DNA of 64,000 bases from Actinomycetales bacterium. Its GTDB lineage: Bacteria; Actinomycetota; Actinomycetes; Actinomycetales; Dermatophilaceae. Shown one piece after another: positions 1 through 8,700 of the stretch (the stretch's first letter is position 1; each line of letters starts with the position of its first letter). The notes beneath the pieces were generated by a model. The model did no database searches and was not told the DNA's origin. It saw only the letters and a program-made list of their open reading frames with translations. The stretch lies in NCBI GenBank assembly GCA_016710385.1, contig JADJVX010000026.1:258179-322178 (forward strand). Reading direction: 5' to 3'. The position numbers and the translations under genes are program-made.

Positions 1-397
1 CCGGCTGCGGCCAGATCTCGGTCGCGAGGGTCACCCGGTCGGGAGCCGCCCCCGCGACGCGCCACTCCTGCCAGCACACCAACCCGTGCAGCGCCGTGCC
101 GGCCTCGGGCTCGGTCATCGCCAGCTGGTGCTCAACCCCTCCCCAGGTATAGCGGCCGTCGCGCAGCCGGTTGGGCCAGGGCGCCATGACCTTGCCGGAA
201 AAGGCCGGCGCGTATGCCGTGCCGTCACCTTCCACATCGGTGGCCAGGACGATGTCGACGCCTCTCCACGTGAGCCTGGCCAGGGCGCCCCCGACCGTCG
301 CGACGCGAGCGACGTAGTCGCCGGAGCCGAGGGTGAACAGCCGGCCGTTCGGTCCAGTGGGGGCGGTGAGGTGCACGTCGCGCAGGAGCGAAGTCAT
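1..397 (-). CDS. Aldose 1-epimerase (galactose mutarotase) family, partial at left edge
   Basis: Only the first 132 residues are present; the gene runs off the left end. The frame starts MTSLLRDVHLTAPTGPNGRL at the ATG complementary to 395-397. It shows mutarotase-family features: an N-terminal beta-rich stretch (LFTLGSGDYVARV), the substrate-site segment GKVMAPWPNRLRDGRYTW around residues 72-90, and an EAGTALHGLV motif with the conserved histidine near residue 110. Such enzymes interconvert alpha and beta anomers of aldoses in the cytosol. The start codon overlaps the stop of the upstream CarH-like regulator (ATGA, 394-397), so the two are probably co-transcribed and translationally coupled. 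Exact sugar specificity cannot be read from the fragment. Confidence 0.8.
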   Translation of the reverse strand, partial: MTSLLRDVHLTAPTGPNGRLFTLGSGDYVARVATVGGALARLTWRGVDIVLATDVEGDGTAYAPAFSGKVMAPWPNRLRDGRYTWGGVEHQLAMTEPEAGTALHGLVCWQEWRVAGAAPDRVTLATEIWPQP

Positions 398-1691
398 GGC
401 TCGGACCTGAACTCCGCAGCCCTGGCGGGGGCCGGCACACCGTGCTCGAGGATGCGCAGCGCCTCGGTCACCGGGTCCCCGGACAGGTAGATGGCGCCCG
501 TCGCGTCGGCGAAGCGTTGCGTCGCCCCGGCCCCGCCGACGAGGACCGGGCCGGTTTGGGCCAGGACCTCGACATCGGGCCGGATGGCCGCGAAACGGGT
601 GGGATGGGTGGCCGCGATCATGATCAGCGCGGGGCGTGGCTCGATCTCGGTGTAGATCTGCCCCACCGGGGTGTCGGCCCCGAGGAAGATGACGCGCCAG
701 CCACCGCGGTGCAGGACGATGCCGAAGACCATGGCCCCGAGGTCATGCAACTCGTGGGACGGGCACGCGATGACGGCGCAGGGCCCCTTACCGGTGGCCC
801 AGCCGCGGGCCAGCCCGGCTAACCGGCCGCGCAGCACCTGGCTGGCGAAGTGTTCCTGGATGAGCGAGATCTCGCCGCGTTGCCAGCGCTCGCCCTGCTC
901 CTTGAGGTAGGGCATGACGACATCGCGCAACACGGTGGCGAGGGAGAACTCCGCGATAAGCCGGTCGAGCACGTCATGCGCACCCTCCTCGTCGAAGTGG
1001 TCGAGGCTGCGCGCCAGCAGCCCGCGATAGCCATAGAGCGAGGACGCCCGCGCGGCCGGCGGCGTCGCGGACCACGCGCTGGCAACCGCTGGCCCAGTCG
1101 TCGAGCCCTGGCCCGCCGCAGAGCCCGCGCCAAGGCCCGCGCCAAGGCCTGCGCCAGGGCCCCCGTCGGGGCTCGCGCCGGGCGGTGCGGCGGACGGCAT
1201 ACCGGCCTGGGTCGGGACGGAGAAGGTGCCGGTCGCGGGCCCGAGGCCGCCGGAGGCGCGCGCCTGCGCCTGGGCGGCGGACATCCGCAGCACGACGGTC
1301 TCGTCGTCGCGGGCGCGCAGCACGACCTTGGCCGCTTCGGCCGGCGAGAGGCCGGTGGCCAGCAGTTGGATCATGTGGCGGATGCGGCGTTCGTCATCGA
1401 GGAGTAGAGCCGGAAGCCGCCGGCCGATCGATGCGGCCGGAGCAGCCCGTAGCGGGTCTCCCACGCGCGCAGTGTGTGGTCGCTCAGGCCGACCCGGCGG
1501 CTCAGCTCGCCGATCCGCACCAGCCCGTCGGGCAAGGTCACATCGCCCAACTGGGCAGCCAGGGGGGCGGCCGGCCCCGGTATGCCGTCCGGCACGGTGT
1601 CAGGAATGGTGTCGGGTATGCCGTCTGGCAGGCCATCGGGGGGTCCGTCGACGGAGCCCTCCGATGGGCTGGCGGGCGGGGGCGTGGACAT
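394..1691 (-). pseudogene. CarH/LitR-like regulator (MerR HTH plus B12-binding domain), frameshifted
   Basis: Two overlapping frames together make one recognisable protein. The upstream part, starting at 1691, has a Pro/Asp-rich leader with repeated DGIPD-type units (residues 12-40) and a MerR-type helix-turn-helix (LVRIGELSRRVGLSDHTLRA, then WETRYGLLRP) at about residues 57-97, ending GGFRLYSS. The other frame carries DDERRIRHMIQLLATGLSPA, a Gly/Ala linker, and a cobalamin-binding region with IQEHFASQVL, a SHELHDLG histidine motif and WRVIFLGADTP. Inserting one base near 1399-1403 restores the usual YSxxDERR junction, so a single nucleotide is missing. CarH-like proteins are B12-dependent light-sensing repressors. 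This copy is either inactivated, misread in sequencing, or recoded. It overlaps the epimerase downstream. Confidence 0.75.
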
Positions 1692-1800
1692 GCCCCGATC
1701 TTAGCCCGAACCCTGCCGAAACCCTAGACCGACCTTCGATGGTCTCTCGTTGCTGAAGTCCATGCGCCTGCTCAGTCGTCACAGATATCTAGACGAACAC

Positions 1801-1828
1801 TTGACAGACTGTAGAGGATGTGTCTAAT
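1801..1828 (+). promoter_or_regulatory. Sigma-70-type promoter for the GlsB/YeaQ-like gene
   Basis: A perfect -35 hexamer TTGACA at 1801-1806 is followed after 16 bases by TCTAAT at 1823-1828, one mismatch from the -10 consensus. It faces the membrane-protein gene at 1880, about 50 bases downstream. Elements this close to consensus are unusual in such G+C-rich DNA. It lies in the 188-base divergent gap with the CarH-like gene; an 8-base palindrome AGATATCT sits just upstream near 1782, so the regulator could act here, but that is a guess. Confidence 0.55.
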
Positions 1829-1879
1829 GTTTGGTCAACGCCACCGCGAGAGTGGCCACCTCACAAGGAGACCCTCACC

Positions 1880-2155
1880 ATGCTTACGACCCTCATCTCG
1901 ATGATCATCGTCGGCGCCATCGCCGGTTTCGTCGCCCGCCTGCTGGTCCGCAATGACGGCGTCAGCGGCGTGCTGCCGACCATCGTCCTGGGCATCGTCG
2001 GATCGTTCATCGGCGGCTTCCTCGGCTACCTGCTCTTCGGTAAGGACCTGGCGGCCGGCGCCCTGCAGACCTCGGGCATCATCGGCTCGATCATCGGTGC
2101 CGTCCTCGCCCTGCTGGTCTACCGCGCCTCGCGCCGTCGCGGAGTCACCGCCTGA
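1880..2155 (+). CDS. GlsB/YeaQ/YmgE (transglycosylase-associated) family membrane protein
   Basis: A 91-residue, almost wholly hydrophobic protein with three membrane segments (about residues 2-20, 30-50 and 62-82) rich in small residues: LISMIIVGAIAGFVARLL, then VLPTIVLGIVGSFIGGFLGY, then GIIGSIIGAVLALLVYRASR. The spacing of glycines and the basic C-terminal tail are typical of the GlsB/YeaQ/YmgE family. These proteins are often stress-induced (general stress, acid, osmotic), but their biochemical role is unknown; the family name is historical. I chose ATG 1880 because AAGGAG lies 11 bases before it, rather than the in-frame ATG at 1820. A consensus-like promoter lies at 1801-1828 and a strong hairpin follows at 2215. 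Confidence 0.85.
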   Translation: MLTTLISMIIVGAIAGFVARLLVRNDGVSGVLPTIVLGIVGSFIGGFLGYLLFGKDLAAGALQTSGIIGSIIGAVLALLVYRASRRRGVTA

Positions 2156-2214
2156 TCCCGGCCTGCTGATCCCGGCCTGCTGCTCAGCGGCAGCACGCAC
2201 GACGACTACAGCAC

Positions 2215-2242
2215 TGGCGGAGCCGCACGAGCGGCTCCGCCA
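2215..2242 (+). terminator. Strong G+C-rich hairpin after the GlsB-like gene
   Basis: A perfect 12-base inverted repeat (TGGCGGAGCCGC and GCGGCTCCGCCA) with a 4-base loop lies 60 bases after the GlsB-like stop codon and before pxpA. There is no T-run, which is common for actinobacterial terminators. Confidence 0.65.
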
Positions 2243-2289
2243 CAGCTGTGTCTGCCGCCGGCGGAGTCCGGCGATGCGCCGCGTCGCTC

Positions 2290-3096
2290 ATGGGTGTCGA
2301 CTACCGTCGGAGTGTGCGCATCGACCTCAACGCCGACCTGGGTGAGGGCTTCGGCGCGTGGAGCGCAAGAGACGAGAGCGTCGGACACGACACGGCCCTG
2401 CTCGGCGTCGTCACGAGCGCCTCGATCGCCTGCGGCTTCCACGCCGGCGACCCGACGACGATGCGGCGCAGCTGCGAGCACGCCGCCAACAACGGCGTGG
2501 CCATCGGCGCCCACGTCGGGTATGCCGACCTGGCCGGTTTCGGTCGCCGGTTCCTCGACGTGGCTCCCGCCGACCTGGAGGCCGACGTCCTCTATCAGGT
2601 GGCGGCCCTGGATGGCTTCGCCCGGGCGGCCGGCAGCCGGGTCAGCTACGTCAAGCCCCATGGCGCCCTCTACCACGCGGTGGCGACCCACCCGGGACAG
2701 GCCGCGGCGCTGGTCGCCGCGCTCACGGCATACGGGTCCGGGGTGGTGTTGCTGCACCAACCCGACGCGCTCGCGCTGCGCCTGGCCACCGAAGCGGGAC
2801 TCGCGACCGCGACCGAGGCGTTCGCCGACCGCGGCTATCGGCCCGACGGCACCCTGGTGCCCCGCGGGGAGCCAGGCGCCGTGCTGCATAACCCGGCCGA
2901 GATCGCCGCCCGGGTGGTCGCGCTCGCGACGACCGGTACGGTGCGCGCCGTGGACGGCGCGGCGGTCCCCGTCGCGGCCGACTCGGTCTGCGTGCACGGC
3001 GACACCGCGGGAGCGGTCGCCATCGCTCGCGCCGTGCGAGAGGCGCTGGTGACCGCGGGCGTGACCCTCGCGCCCTTCGCGCCCAGCGCCGGCTGA
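2290..3096 (+). CDS. pxpA: 5-oxoprolinase subunit A (LamB/YcsF family)
   Basis: The product matches the LamB/YcsF family: RIDLNADLGEGFG at the N-terminus, SIACGFHAGDP, GAHVGYADLAGFGRR, SYVKPHGALYH and CVHGDTAGAV, in the family's order and at its usual length of about 250-268 residues. PxpA forms an ATP-dependent 5-oxoprolinase with PxpB and PxpC, opening pyroglutamate (5-oxo-L-proline) to L-glutamate in the cytosol. The fused pxpB-pxpC gene starts 3 bases after its stop, so the pair forms an operon. The start is uncertain: ATG 2290 gives MGVDYRRSVRIDL, while GTG 2314 would put the conserved RIDLN at residue 2. Confidence 0.88.
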   Translation: MGVDYRRSVRIDLNADLGEGFGAWSARDESVGHDTALLGVVTSASIACGFHAGDPTTMRRSCEHAANNGVAIGAHVGYADLAGFGRRFLDVAPADLEADVLYQVAALDGFARAAGSRVSYVKPHGALYHAVATHPGQAAALVAALTAYGSGVVLLHQPDALALRLATEAGLATATEAFADRGYRPDGTLVPRGEPGAVLHNPAEIAARVVALATTGTVRAVDGAAVPVAADSVCVHGDTAGAVAIARAVREALVTAGVTLAPFAPSAG

Positions 3097-3098
3097 GC

Positions 3099-4778
3099 AT
3101 GGCCCCGCTGCGGATTTCGCCATTCGGCGAGCGGGCCGTTCTCGTCGAGGTCAGCGGCCTCGATGAAGCTCGCCACCTGTATTCCTTGCTGAGGCACGCC
3201 CGAGAGACGCCTGCTGCCGCGTCCAGCGCAACCCCCTGGCGCGACATCGTCGACCTCGTGCCGGCCGCGCGCAGCGTCCTCGTGGTCGCGGCGAGCGCGT
3301 CCGGCGCCACTCGGCTGCATACCGCGCTCGTGGCAGGGGTGGCGAGCCTCGCCGCACCGCCGCCCACGTCGGCCGAGGCTGCCCCGCCGGTCACCATCCC
3401 GGTGCACTACGACGGCCCCGACCTCGCCGAGGTCGCGACACACACCGGCCTGACGCCCGCCGAGGTGGTCGCCGCACACACCGGTATGCCGTGGCAGGTC
3501 GCCTTCGGGGGTTTCGCTCCGGGCTTCGCCTATCTCGTCGGCGGTGACCCCCGGCTGCAGGTGCCCCGTCATCCCCAGCCCCGCACCACCGTCCCGGCCG
3601 GATCCGTGGCCCTGGCCGGCGAGTTCAGCGGCATCTATCCGCGCAGCTCGCCCGGCGGCTGGCAGCTCATCGGGCGCACCGACGTCGTCCTCTGGGACCC
3701 CGACCGCACCCCGCCGGCAGCGTTGCAGCCGGGTCAGCACGTGCGTTTCACCGTCGCCGAGCCGTCGATCAGCCCAACCAGCCCAGCTGCGACCCCCACC
3801 GGGCCGGCGCCGCATCGCGACCCTCATCCTCCTCACCAACCTCATCGGGCGCTGACCGTCCTCACCCCGGGGCCGTTGACCACCGTGCAGGACGAGGGCC
3901 GGCCGGGCCTGGCCGCCGTGGGCGTCGGGCCGAGCGGGGCAGCCGACCGGACGGCATACCGGCTGGCCAACCGGCTGGTCGGCAACATGCCCGGCAGCGC
4001 CGCGCTGGAGGTCACCCTGGGCGGCCTCGCGGTGCGCGCGGCCGGTGCGCTCACCGTGTGCCTCACCGGAGCCGCAGGGCCGGCGACCATCGACGGGCGG
4101 GAGGTCGACTTCGCGACGCCGCTGCACCTGCGCGACGGGCAGGAACTGCGCCTCGGTATGCCGTCCCGCGGCGTCCGCAGCTACCTCGCCGTCCGGGGCG
4201 GGCTGGCACTCCCTGCCACCCTCGGCTCGCGGTCGACCGATCGGCTGGCCGGGCTGGGACCGGCCAGCGTCGCCGCCGGTGATATCCTGCCGGTGGGAGG
4301 CGAGGTCGGGGGGCCGGTGCATGTCGACCACGCCCCGCCGATGGCGCACAGCCAACCCAGCCGTGCCGAAGCCCGCGACGAGGTGCTCATCGATGTGCTG
4401 CCCGGGCCGCAGCTCGGCTGGTTCGTCTGCGGCGGTGACCGGCTCGACCGGCTCCACCGGCTCGGCCGGCTTGACGACCGGCTGTGGGTGGTCTCCGGCG
4501 AGGCCGACCGAGTCGGGGTCCGGCTGACCGCAGCGGCGGGCCGCGACGGCGGGGCCCTGGCCCGGCATACCGAATGGGCTGGCGCGGAGGTGCCGAGTTT
4601 CGGGATGGTGCGCGGCGCCGTGCAGGTGCCCCCGAGCGGGATGCCGGTGATCCTCGGCGCGGACCATCCGGTGACCGGCGGCTACCCGGTCATCGCGGTG
4701 GCGACCGAGGCCGGCAGCGACCGGCTGGCCCAATGTCGCCCCGGCGACCACGTGCGACTGCGGCTGCGTCAGGCGTGA
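3099..4778 (+). CDS. pxpB/pxpC: Fused 5-oxoprolinase subunits B and C (KipI-KipA-like)
   Basis: A 559-residue fusion. Residues 1 to about 225 are a PxpB/KipI (carboxyltransferase C/D) domain, with PFGERAVLVEV at the start, GMPWQVAFGGFAPGFAYLVG, and GSVALAGEFSGIYPRSSPGG. A Pro/His-rich linker (about 226-255) leads to a PxpC/KipA (carboxyltransferase A/B) domain: LTVLTPGPLTTVQDEGRPGL, GPSGAADRTAYRLANRLVGN and a C-terminal QVPPSGMPVILGADHPVTGG. In many bacteria the two are separate adjacent genes; fusions also occur. With PxpA it should cleave 5-oxoproline to glutamate at the expense of ATP. The older name allophanate hydrolase/urea amidolyase-like is misleading here because pxpA is adjacent. 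Four copies of the GTATGCC word lie inside. Confidence 0.88.
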   Translation: MAPLRISPFGERAVLVEVSGLDEARHLYSLLRHARETPAAASSATPWRDIVDLVPAARSVLVVAASASGATRLHTALVAGVASLAAPPPTSAEAAPPVTIPVHYDGPDLAEVATHTGLTPAEVVAAHTGMPWQVAFGGFAPGFAYLVGGDPRLQVPRHPQPRTTVPAGSVALAGEFSGIYPRSSPGGWQLIGRTDVVLWDPDRTPPAALQPGQHVRFTVAEPSISPTSPAATPTGPAPHRDPHPPHQPHRALTVLTPGPLTTVQDEGRPGLAAVGVGPSGAADRTAYRLANRLVGNMPGSAALEVTLGGLAVRAAGALTVCLTGAAGPATIDGREVDFATPLHLRDGQELRLGMPSRGVRSYLAVRGGLALPATLGSRSTDRLAGLGPASVAAGDILPVGGEVGGPVHVDHAPPMAHSQPSRAEARDEVLIDVLPGPQLGWFVCGGDRLDRLHRLGRLDDRLWVVSGEADRVGVRLTAAAGRDGGALARHTEWAGAEVPSFGMVRGAVQVPPSGMPVILGADHPVTGGYPVIAVATEAGSDRLAQCRPGDHVRLRLRQA

Positions 4779-4810
4779 AGAGCCGCCGAACTCCTGACAC
4801 GATGCCCCCT

Positions 4811-5665
4811 ATGACCACCGCTGCAAGCAAAGCCACTACCTCCCAGATGCGCCCGCATGCCTCGGCGCAACGGGCCTTCATGACCGTCGCCACCGCGTGC
4901 CTGGCCCACGCCGACGCCAACCAACCGCACCTGTCGATCGACGACCCGGAGGTGCTGCACCAGTTCCGGGTGGCCTACCGCCGACTGCGGTCGCTGCTGT
5001 CGCTGGCCCGCGAGGTCACCAAGGCCGACCCCGAGGGCATGCGGCTCAAGGTCGAACTGCGTGAGCTGGCCGCCAACTTCGGCGAGGCCCGCGACCTCGA
5101 CGTCTTCCTCGAGACCAACCCGCACATGTCCGAGGCCGACCACGCCAAGATCGACGCGGCCCGGGTCCGGGCCTACGAGAAGGTTGCCGCCACCCTCGAC
5201 AGCGCGGCCTGGGAGAAGTGGCACGACTCCTTCGACCGCTGGCTCGACAAGGGCAAGTGGCGCAAGAGCCTGGGCGACGAGCCGTGGACCGGCCGCACCA
5301 TGGCCCGCCACGCCCTCGGCCGGCGCCGGTCGCGAATCGTCGGCATGGGCAAGGCGCTGGACGAGTTGAGCGCCTACGACCGCCACCAGGTGCGCATCGA
5401 GGCCAAGAAGCTGCGTTATGGCTGCCAGTTCTTCGCGCCGCTGTGGCCCGAGCAGGCAGCCGAGATCTCCGCGATGGAGAAGTCGCTCGCGACCATCCAG
5501 GATGCCCTCGGCAAACTCAACGACGCCGCGACCTGGGAGCACATGGTCGCGCTCGCCGACCTCGACCACACCGACGCCCCGCACGTCGACGAGGACATGC
5601 AGCTGGTGCGCGCCCAGAACGCCGTCAACGAGCTCACCGGCCACAAGCCGTTCTGGCGGGTCTGA
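4811..5665 (+). CDS. CHAD domain protein
   Basis: A 284-residue, mostly helical protein with the CHAD signature (conserved histidine alpha-helical domain): EVLHQFRVAYRRLRSLLSLA near residue 55, ELAANFGEARDLDVFLE, then HQVRIEAKKLRYGCQFFAPL and the closing IQDALGKLNDAATWEHM. CHAD domains bind inorganic polyphosphate through a basic surface and are often found with CYTH phosphatases or polyphosphate granules. No CYTH partner is present here, so the cellular role is not settled. Starts at 4802 and 4811 are in frame; neither has a clear ribosome binding site. It follows pxpBC by 32 bases but shows no functional link with it. Confidence 0.8.
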   Translation: MTTAASKATTSQMRPHASAQRAFMTVATACLAHADANQPHLSIDDPEVLHQFRVAYRRLRSLLSLAREVTKADPEGMRLKVELRELAANFGEARDLDVFLETNPHMSEADHAKIDAARVRAYEKVAATLDSAAWEKWHDSFDRWLDKGKWRKSLGDEPWTGRTMARHALGRRRSRIVGMGKALDELSAYDRHQVRIEAKKLRYGCQFFAPLWPEQAAEISAMEKSLATIQDALGKLNDAATWEHMVALADLDHTDAPHVDEDMQLVRAQNAVNELTGHKPFWRV

Positions 5666-5769
5666 CCGCGCCAGGCACGAAAAATCCCGATTCCCCAGAC
5701 ACGGCAGTCGGTCGCGCGCGACACTGACGACACCCAGTCACATCCCGACTCTCCCCGGGAGATGGCCTC

Positions 5770-8700
5770 ATGTCGTTGTGGAACGAACTGCCCGAACCCG
5801 TCCGGTCGACCGGTGCGCTCGACGGGTTGCGCCCGCTGTTGGAGGGCCTGGATGGCTCCGGCCCGGTCGAGACCTCCGACGCGGACGGCACCTGGTCGAC
5901 CTACACGGCCACCGAGGACCTCACCGGTCCCCTCGCCCTGGACCCGCGCACCGGCGCCTTCAGCACCGGCGGGGCCGGCGGGGCCGGCGGGTCGGGCGGC
6001 GGCTCGGGCACGCCGTTCGAGTTCGCCGATCCGCACGTCGTGGTCACGCTTTCGTTCCATCTCACCGGCCCCGGCGGCTCCCGCGACGGCGGCTGGAAGG
6101 TCGAGCTCACCACCCCATCGCTGCGGATCAGGATGCCGTTCCTGCGCGGTGCCATGCTCGACACCTTCGGTCACCTGCGCGCTGATGCCGCCAAACCGAC
6201 GGTCGCGTTCACCCTGCCGGCCGTCAAGGTCGCGGTAGTCCAGCTCGCCGGCGCGGCCGTCTCGGTCGACCTCAGGTCGGCCACGATCGGCCCCGGTGCG
6301 GCCGACCAGATCTACGAGTTCATCGAGATGGACCCGCCGTATGCGTTGATCGGTCCGTCCGACACGGTCGGCTTCGCCTTCCAGACCGCGGTGCTCGACC
6401 TGTCCGGCACGGCCGGACCGAGCGGGGTCCCGGCATCGGCCCGGGCCATGCCCAGCGACTGGCAGGGCTTCTTCCTGCCCGACGCCCGGCTCTTCGTCGC
6501 CCCCGAGGGGCTGGAGGGCCTGTCGGTCATGGCCGGAGTGCGCAACCTGTGGATCGGCATCGGCGCCCACGAGGGTGTCACCGGCCTCTTCGAGGCCGAG
6601 GTCGTCAACCGCGGCCACGCCCCGACGATCGTCGTGCGATTCGTCACCGACACCGGCGCGCAGATCGCCTACACCGGCGACTCCGCCCAGGTGCCCGAGC
6701 ACACGACGGTGTATGCCGAGTCCTCCGGCGGTCTGGGCGGTTACGACATCTCGATCGTCGTCGACGGCACGACCACTGCCAGCGACCGGGTCTCGCTGAC
6801 GACCCCGGCCACCGGCACGGTGTCGGTCGAGGTGCGCCTGCATCCGGTCGGCCAGAGCACCGTCGTCACCTCCCGCACCCTCACGGTGAGCCGCAGCACC
6901 GCGGGCATCGGCGCAGGCGGTGGGACCGGCACGGGCGCCCCGGTGACCCTGCGCACGACGTCGCACGAGACGGCATACCTCGTGCTTGTCTCGCAGAGCA
7001 CCACCGACGCGACCGTGCGGCTGTCCTCGGGAGCCGCGGCGACGTGGACCTGGCCGGGCGGCAGCGCGTCGGGCCCGACCGCGACCGTCCCGGTCGCCAC
7101 CGGCACACCCGTCACCGTGAGTGCGACGACGACCGCCGCCGCGCAGCAGACCCTCGACTGCTACTTCCTCTTCGACCACCCCAAGGCCGACGAGGGCAGC
7201 CCGTATGCCGTCAACCCGGCGAACACGCACACGGCGCCGGCCGCGACCCGCACCCGGCCGTCGGCGTCGGCACTGTTCATCCCGGACGCGCGGGCTCGGC
7301 GGGCCGTCATCGGCGCGGGCACCCGACTCACGGTGAGCGGGTATGCCTCCTATGAGGGCGACCCGAGCGCGGCGCAGGAGGCGCGCAACCTGGCCCTGAG
7401 CGAGCGGCGGCGACAAGCGATGCTCGATGCCCTCGCGGCGGCGGGCTACACCAACCTCGTGGCCGGCGAAGCCCAGGGCACCGCGCGAGCCCGGGCCGGG
7501 ACGTCGATCGACGGCACCCCCGCGCCCGCGCCCGGCGCGAGCGCGTGGTGGCGGGCCCGGGCGGTGAGTGACACCCCGGCGGCGCCGATCACCGTGACTG
7601 GGGAACTCACCCGGCCGGCCCTGCCCGACCGGATCGACCGCGACCCGCGGCCCCCGCGCGCCAATCCCCCGGACTGTTTCCACAAGCTCGGCGTTCGGGT
7701 CGAACTGGTGCGCAGCACCTTCGTGCGCTGCGAGATCTACGGCGAGTTCGACATCGAGACCGCGGCCGAGAGCAACCTGCGCCGCAAGGGACAGACCCAA
7801 CCGTTGCGGGCCGCGGGATCGCCGCGCAACCCCAACGACGGCATCTGCACCTTCCTGGTCCGGCTGCGCATCGCCGAAGACCAGGGCTCGTGGGAGGTCA
7901 GCGGCGAGTTCCGGGCCAAGGAGGGCGACCTCGACGGCCTGGCCGAGATGACCTCGGCCAACTCCAACGCCACCCCACTCAACATCCTCGGCGCCCTCGC
8001 GGTGCTGGCCCCGCTCACGGCCAGCGCGACGACCCTGTCACCGGCCGCCGGTGCGGTCGTCGCCCTCGGATCGGTCGCGCTCGGGGCGAGCGATCTGTTG
8101 CACACCAGCCGGCTCACGCTGCGCGGTGCCGAGGTCATCGTCAGCCAGGGCATCCTCGGCTCGGACGGGATCACGACCGTCGACCAGCGCGGCACCCAGG
8201 TCGTCGTCCTCGTCGACGTCGAGATCGCCTTCTCCTTCGACCTCACCCTCGTGCGGGTCGACCCCGCGCATCCGATCGTCACCCGCTACAAGGCCATCGG
8301 GGTGCGCTCCTCGTGGGAGACCGCGCCCGGCACCGGCAACTCGGTCGACTACATCCCCCTGCCGGTGTTCTTCCCCGAGCGGGGCTACAGCCTCGACATC
8401 CCCGCGGGGTCGCTCACCGCCGCCCCGCCTCTGGACAACATCCTGCGCATCCTCGGCGTGCGGGTCAGCCGGGACAACCCGACCTATCTCGAGGTCGAGG
8501 TGGGCCTGGGACTGGACCTGGGCGTCATCACCATCGAGACCGTGCGGGTGCGAGCGCGGGTCGACGGCCCGCCGCTGGACCTGCAGCTCACCAAGTTCGG
8601 TGCGAGCGTCGACATCCCCAACGTCCTCACCGGGCGGGGCTACGTCTCGATCGAGCCGACCGGCTTCTCCGGGTCCTTCGACCTGCAGGTCATCCCGCTC

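Noticed and set aside
1393..1405. Programmed ribosomal frameshift in the CarH-like gene
   Set aside because: There is no slippery heptamer or downstream pseudoknot that I could recognise; a simple deletion or sequence error explains the data better.
2835..4751. Reverse-strand open frame of 638 codons over pxpBC
   Set aside because: The forward frame encodes a clear PxpB-PxpC fusion; the reverse frame is low complexity.
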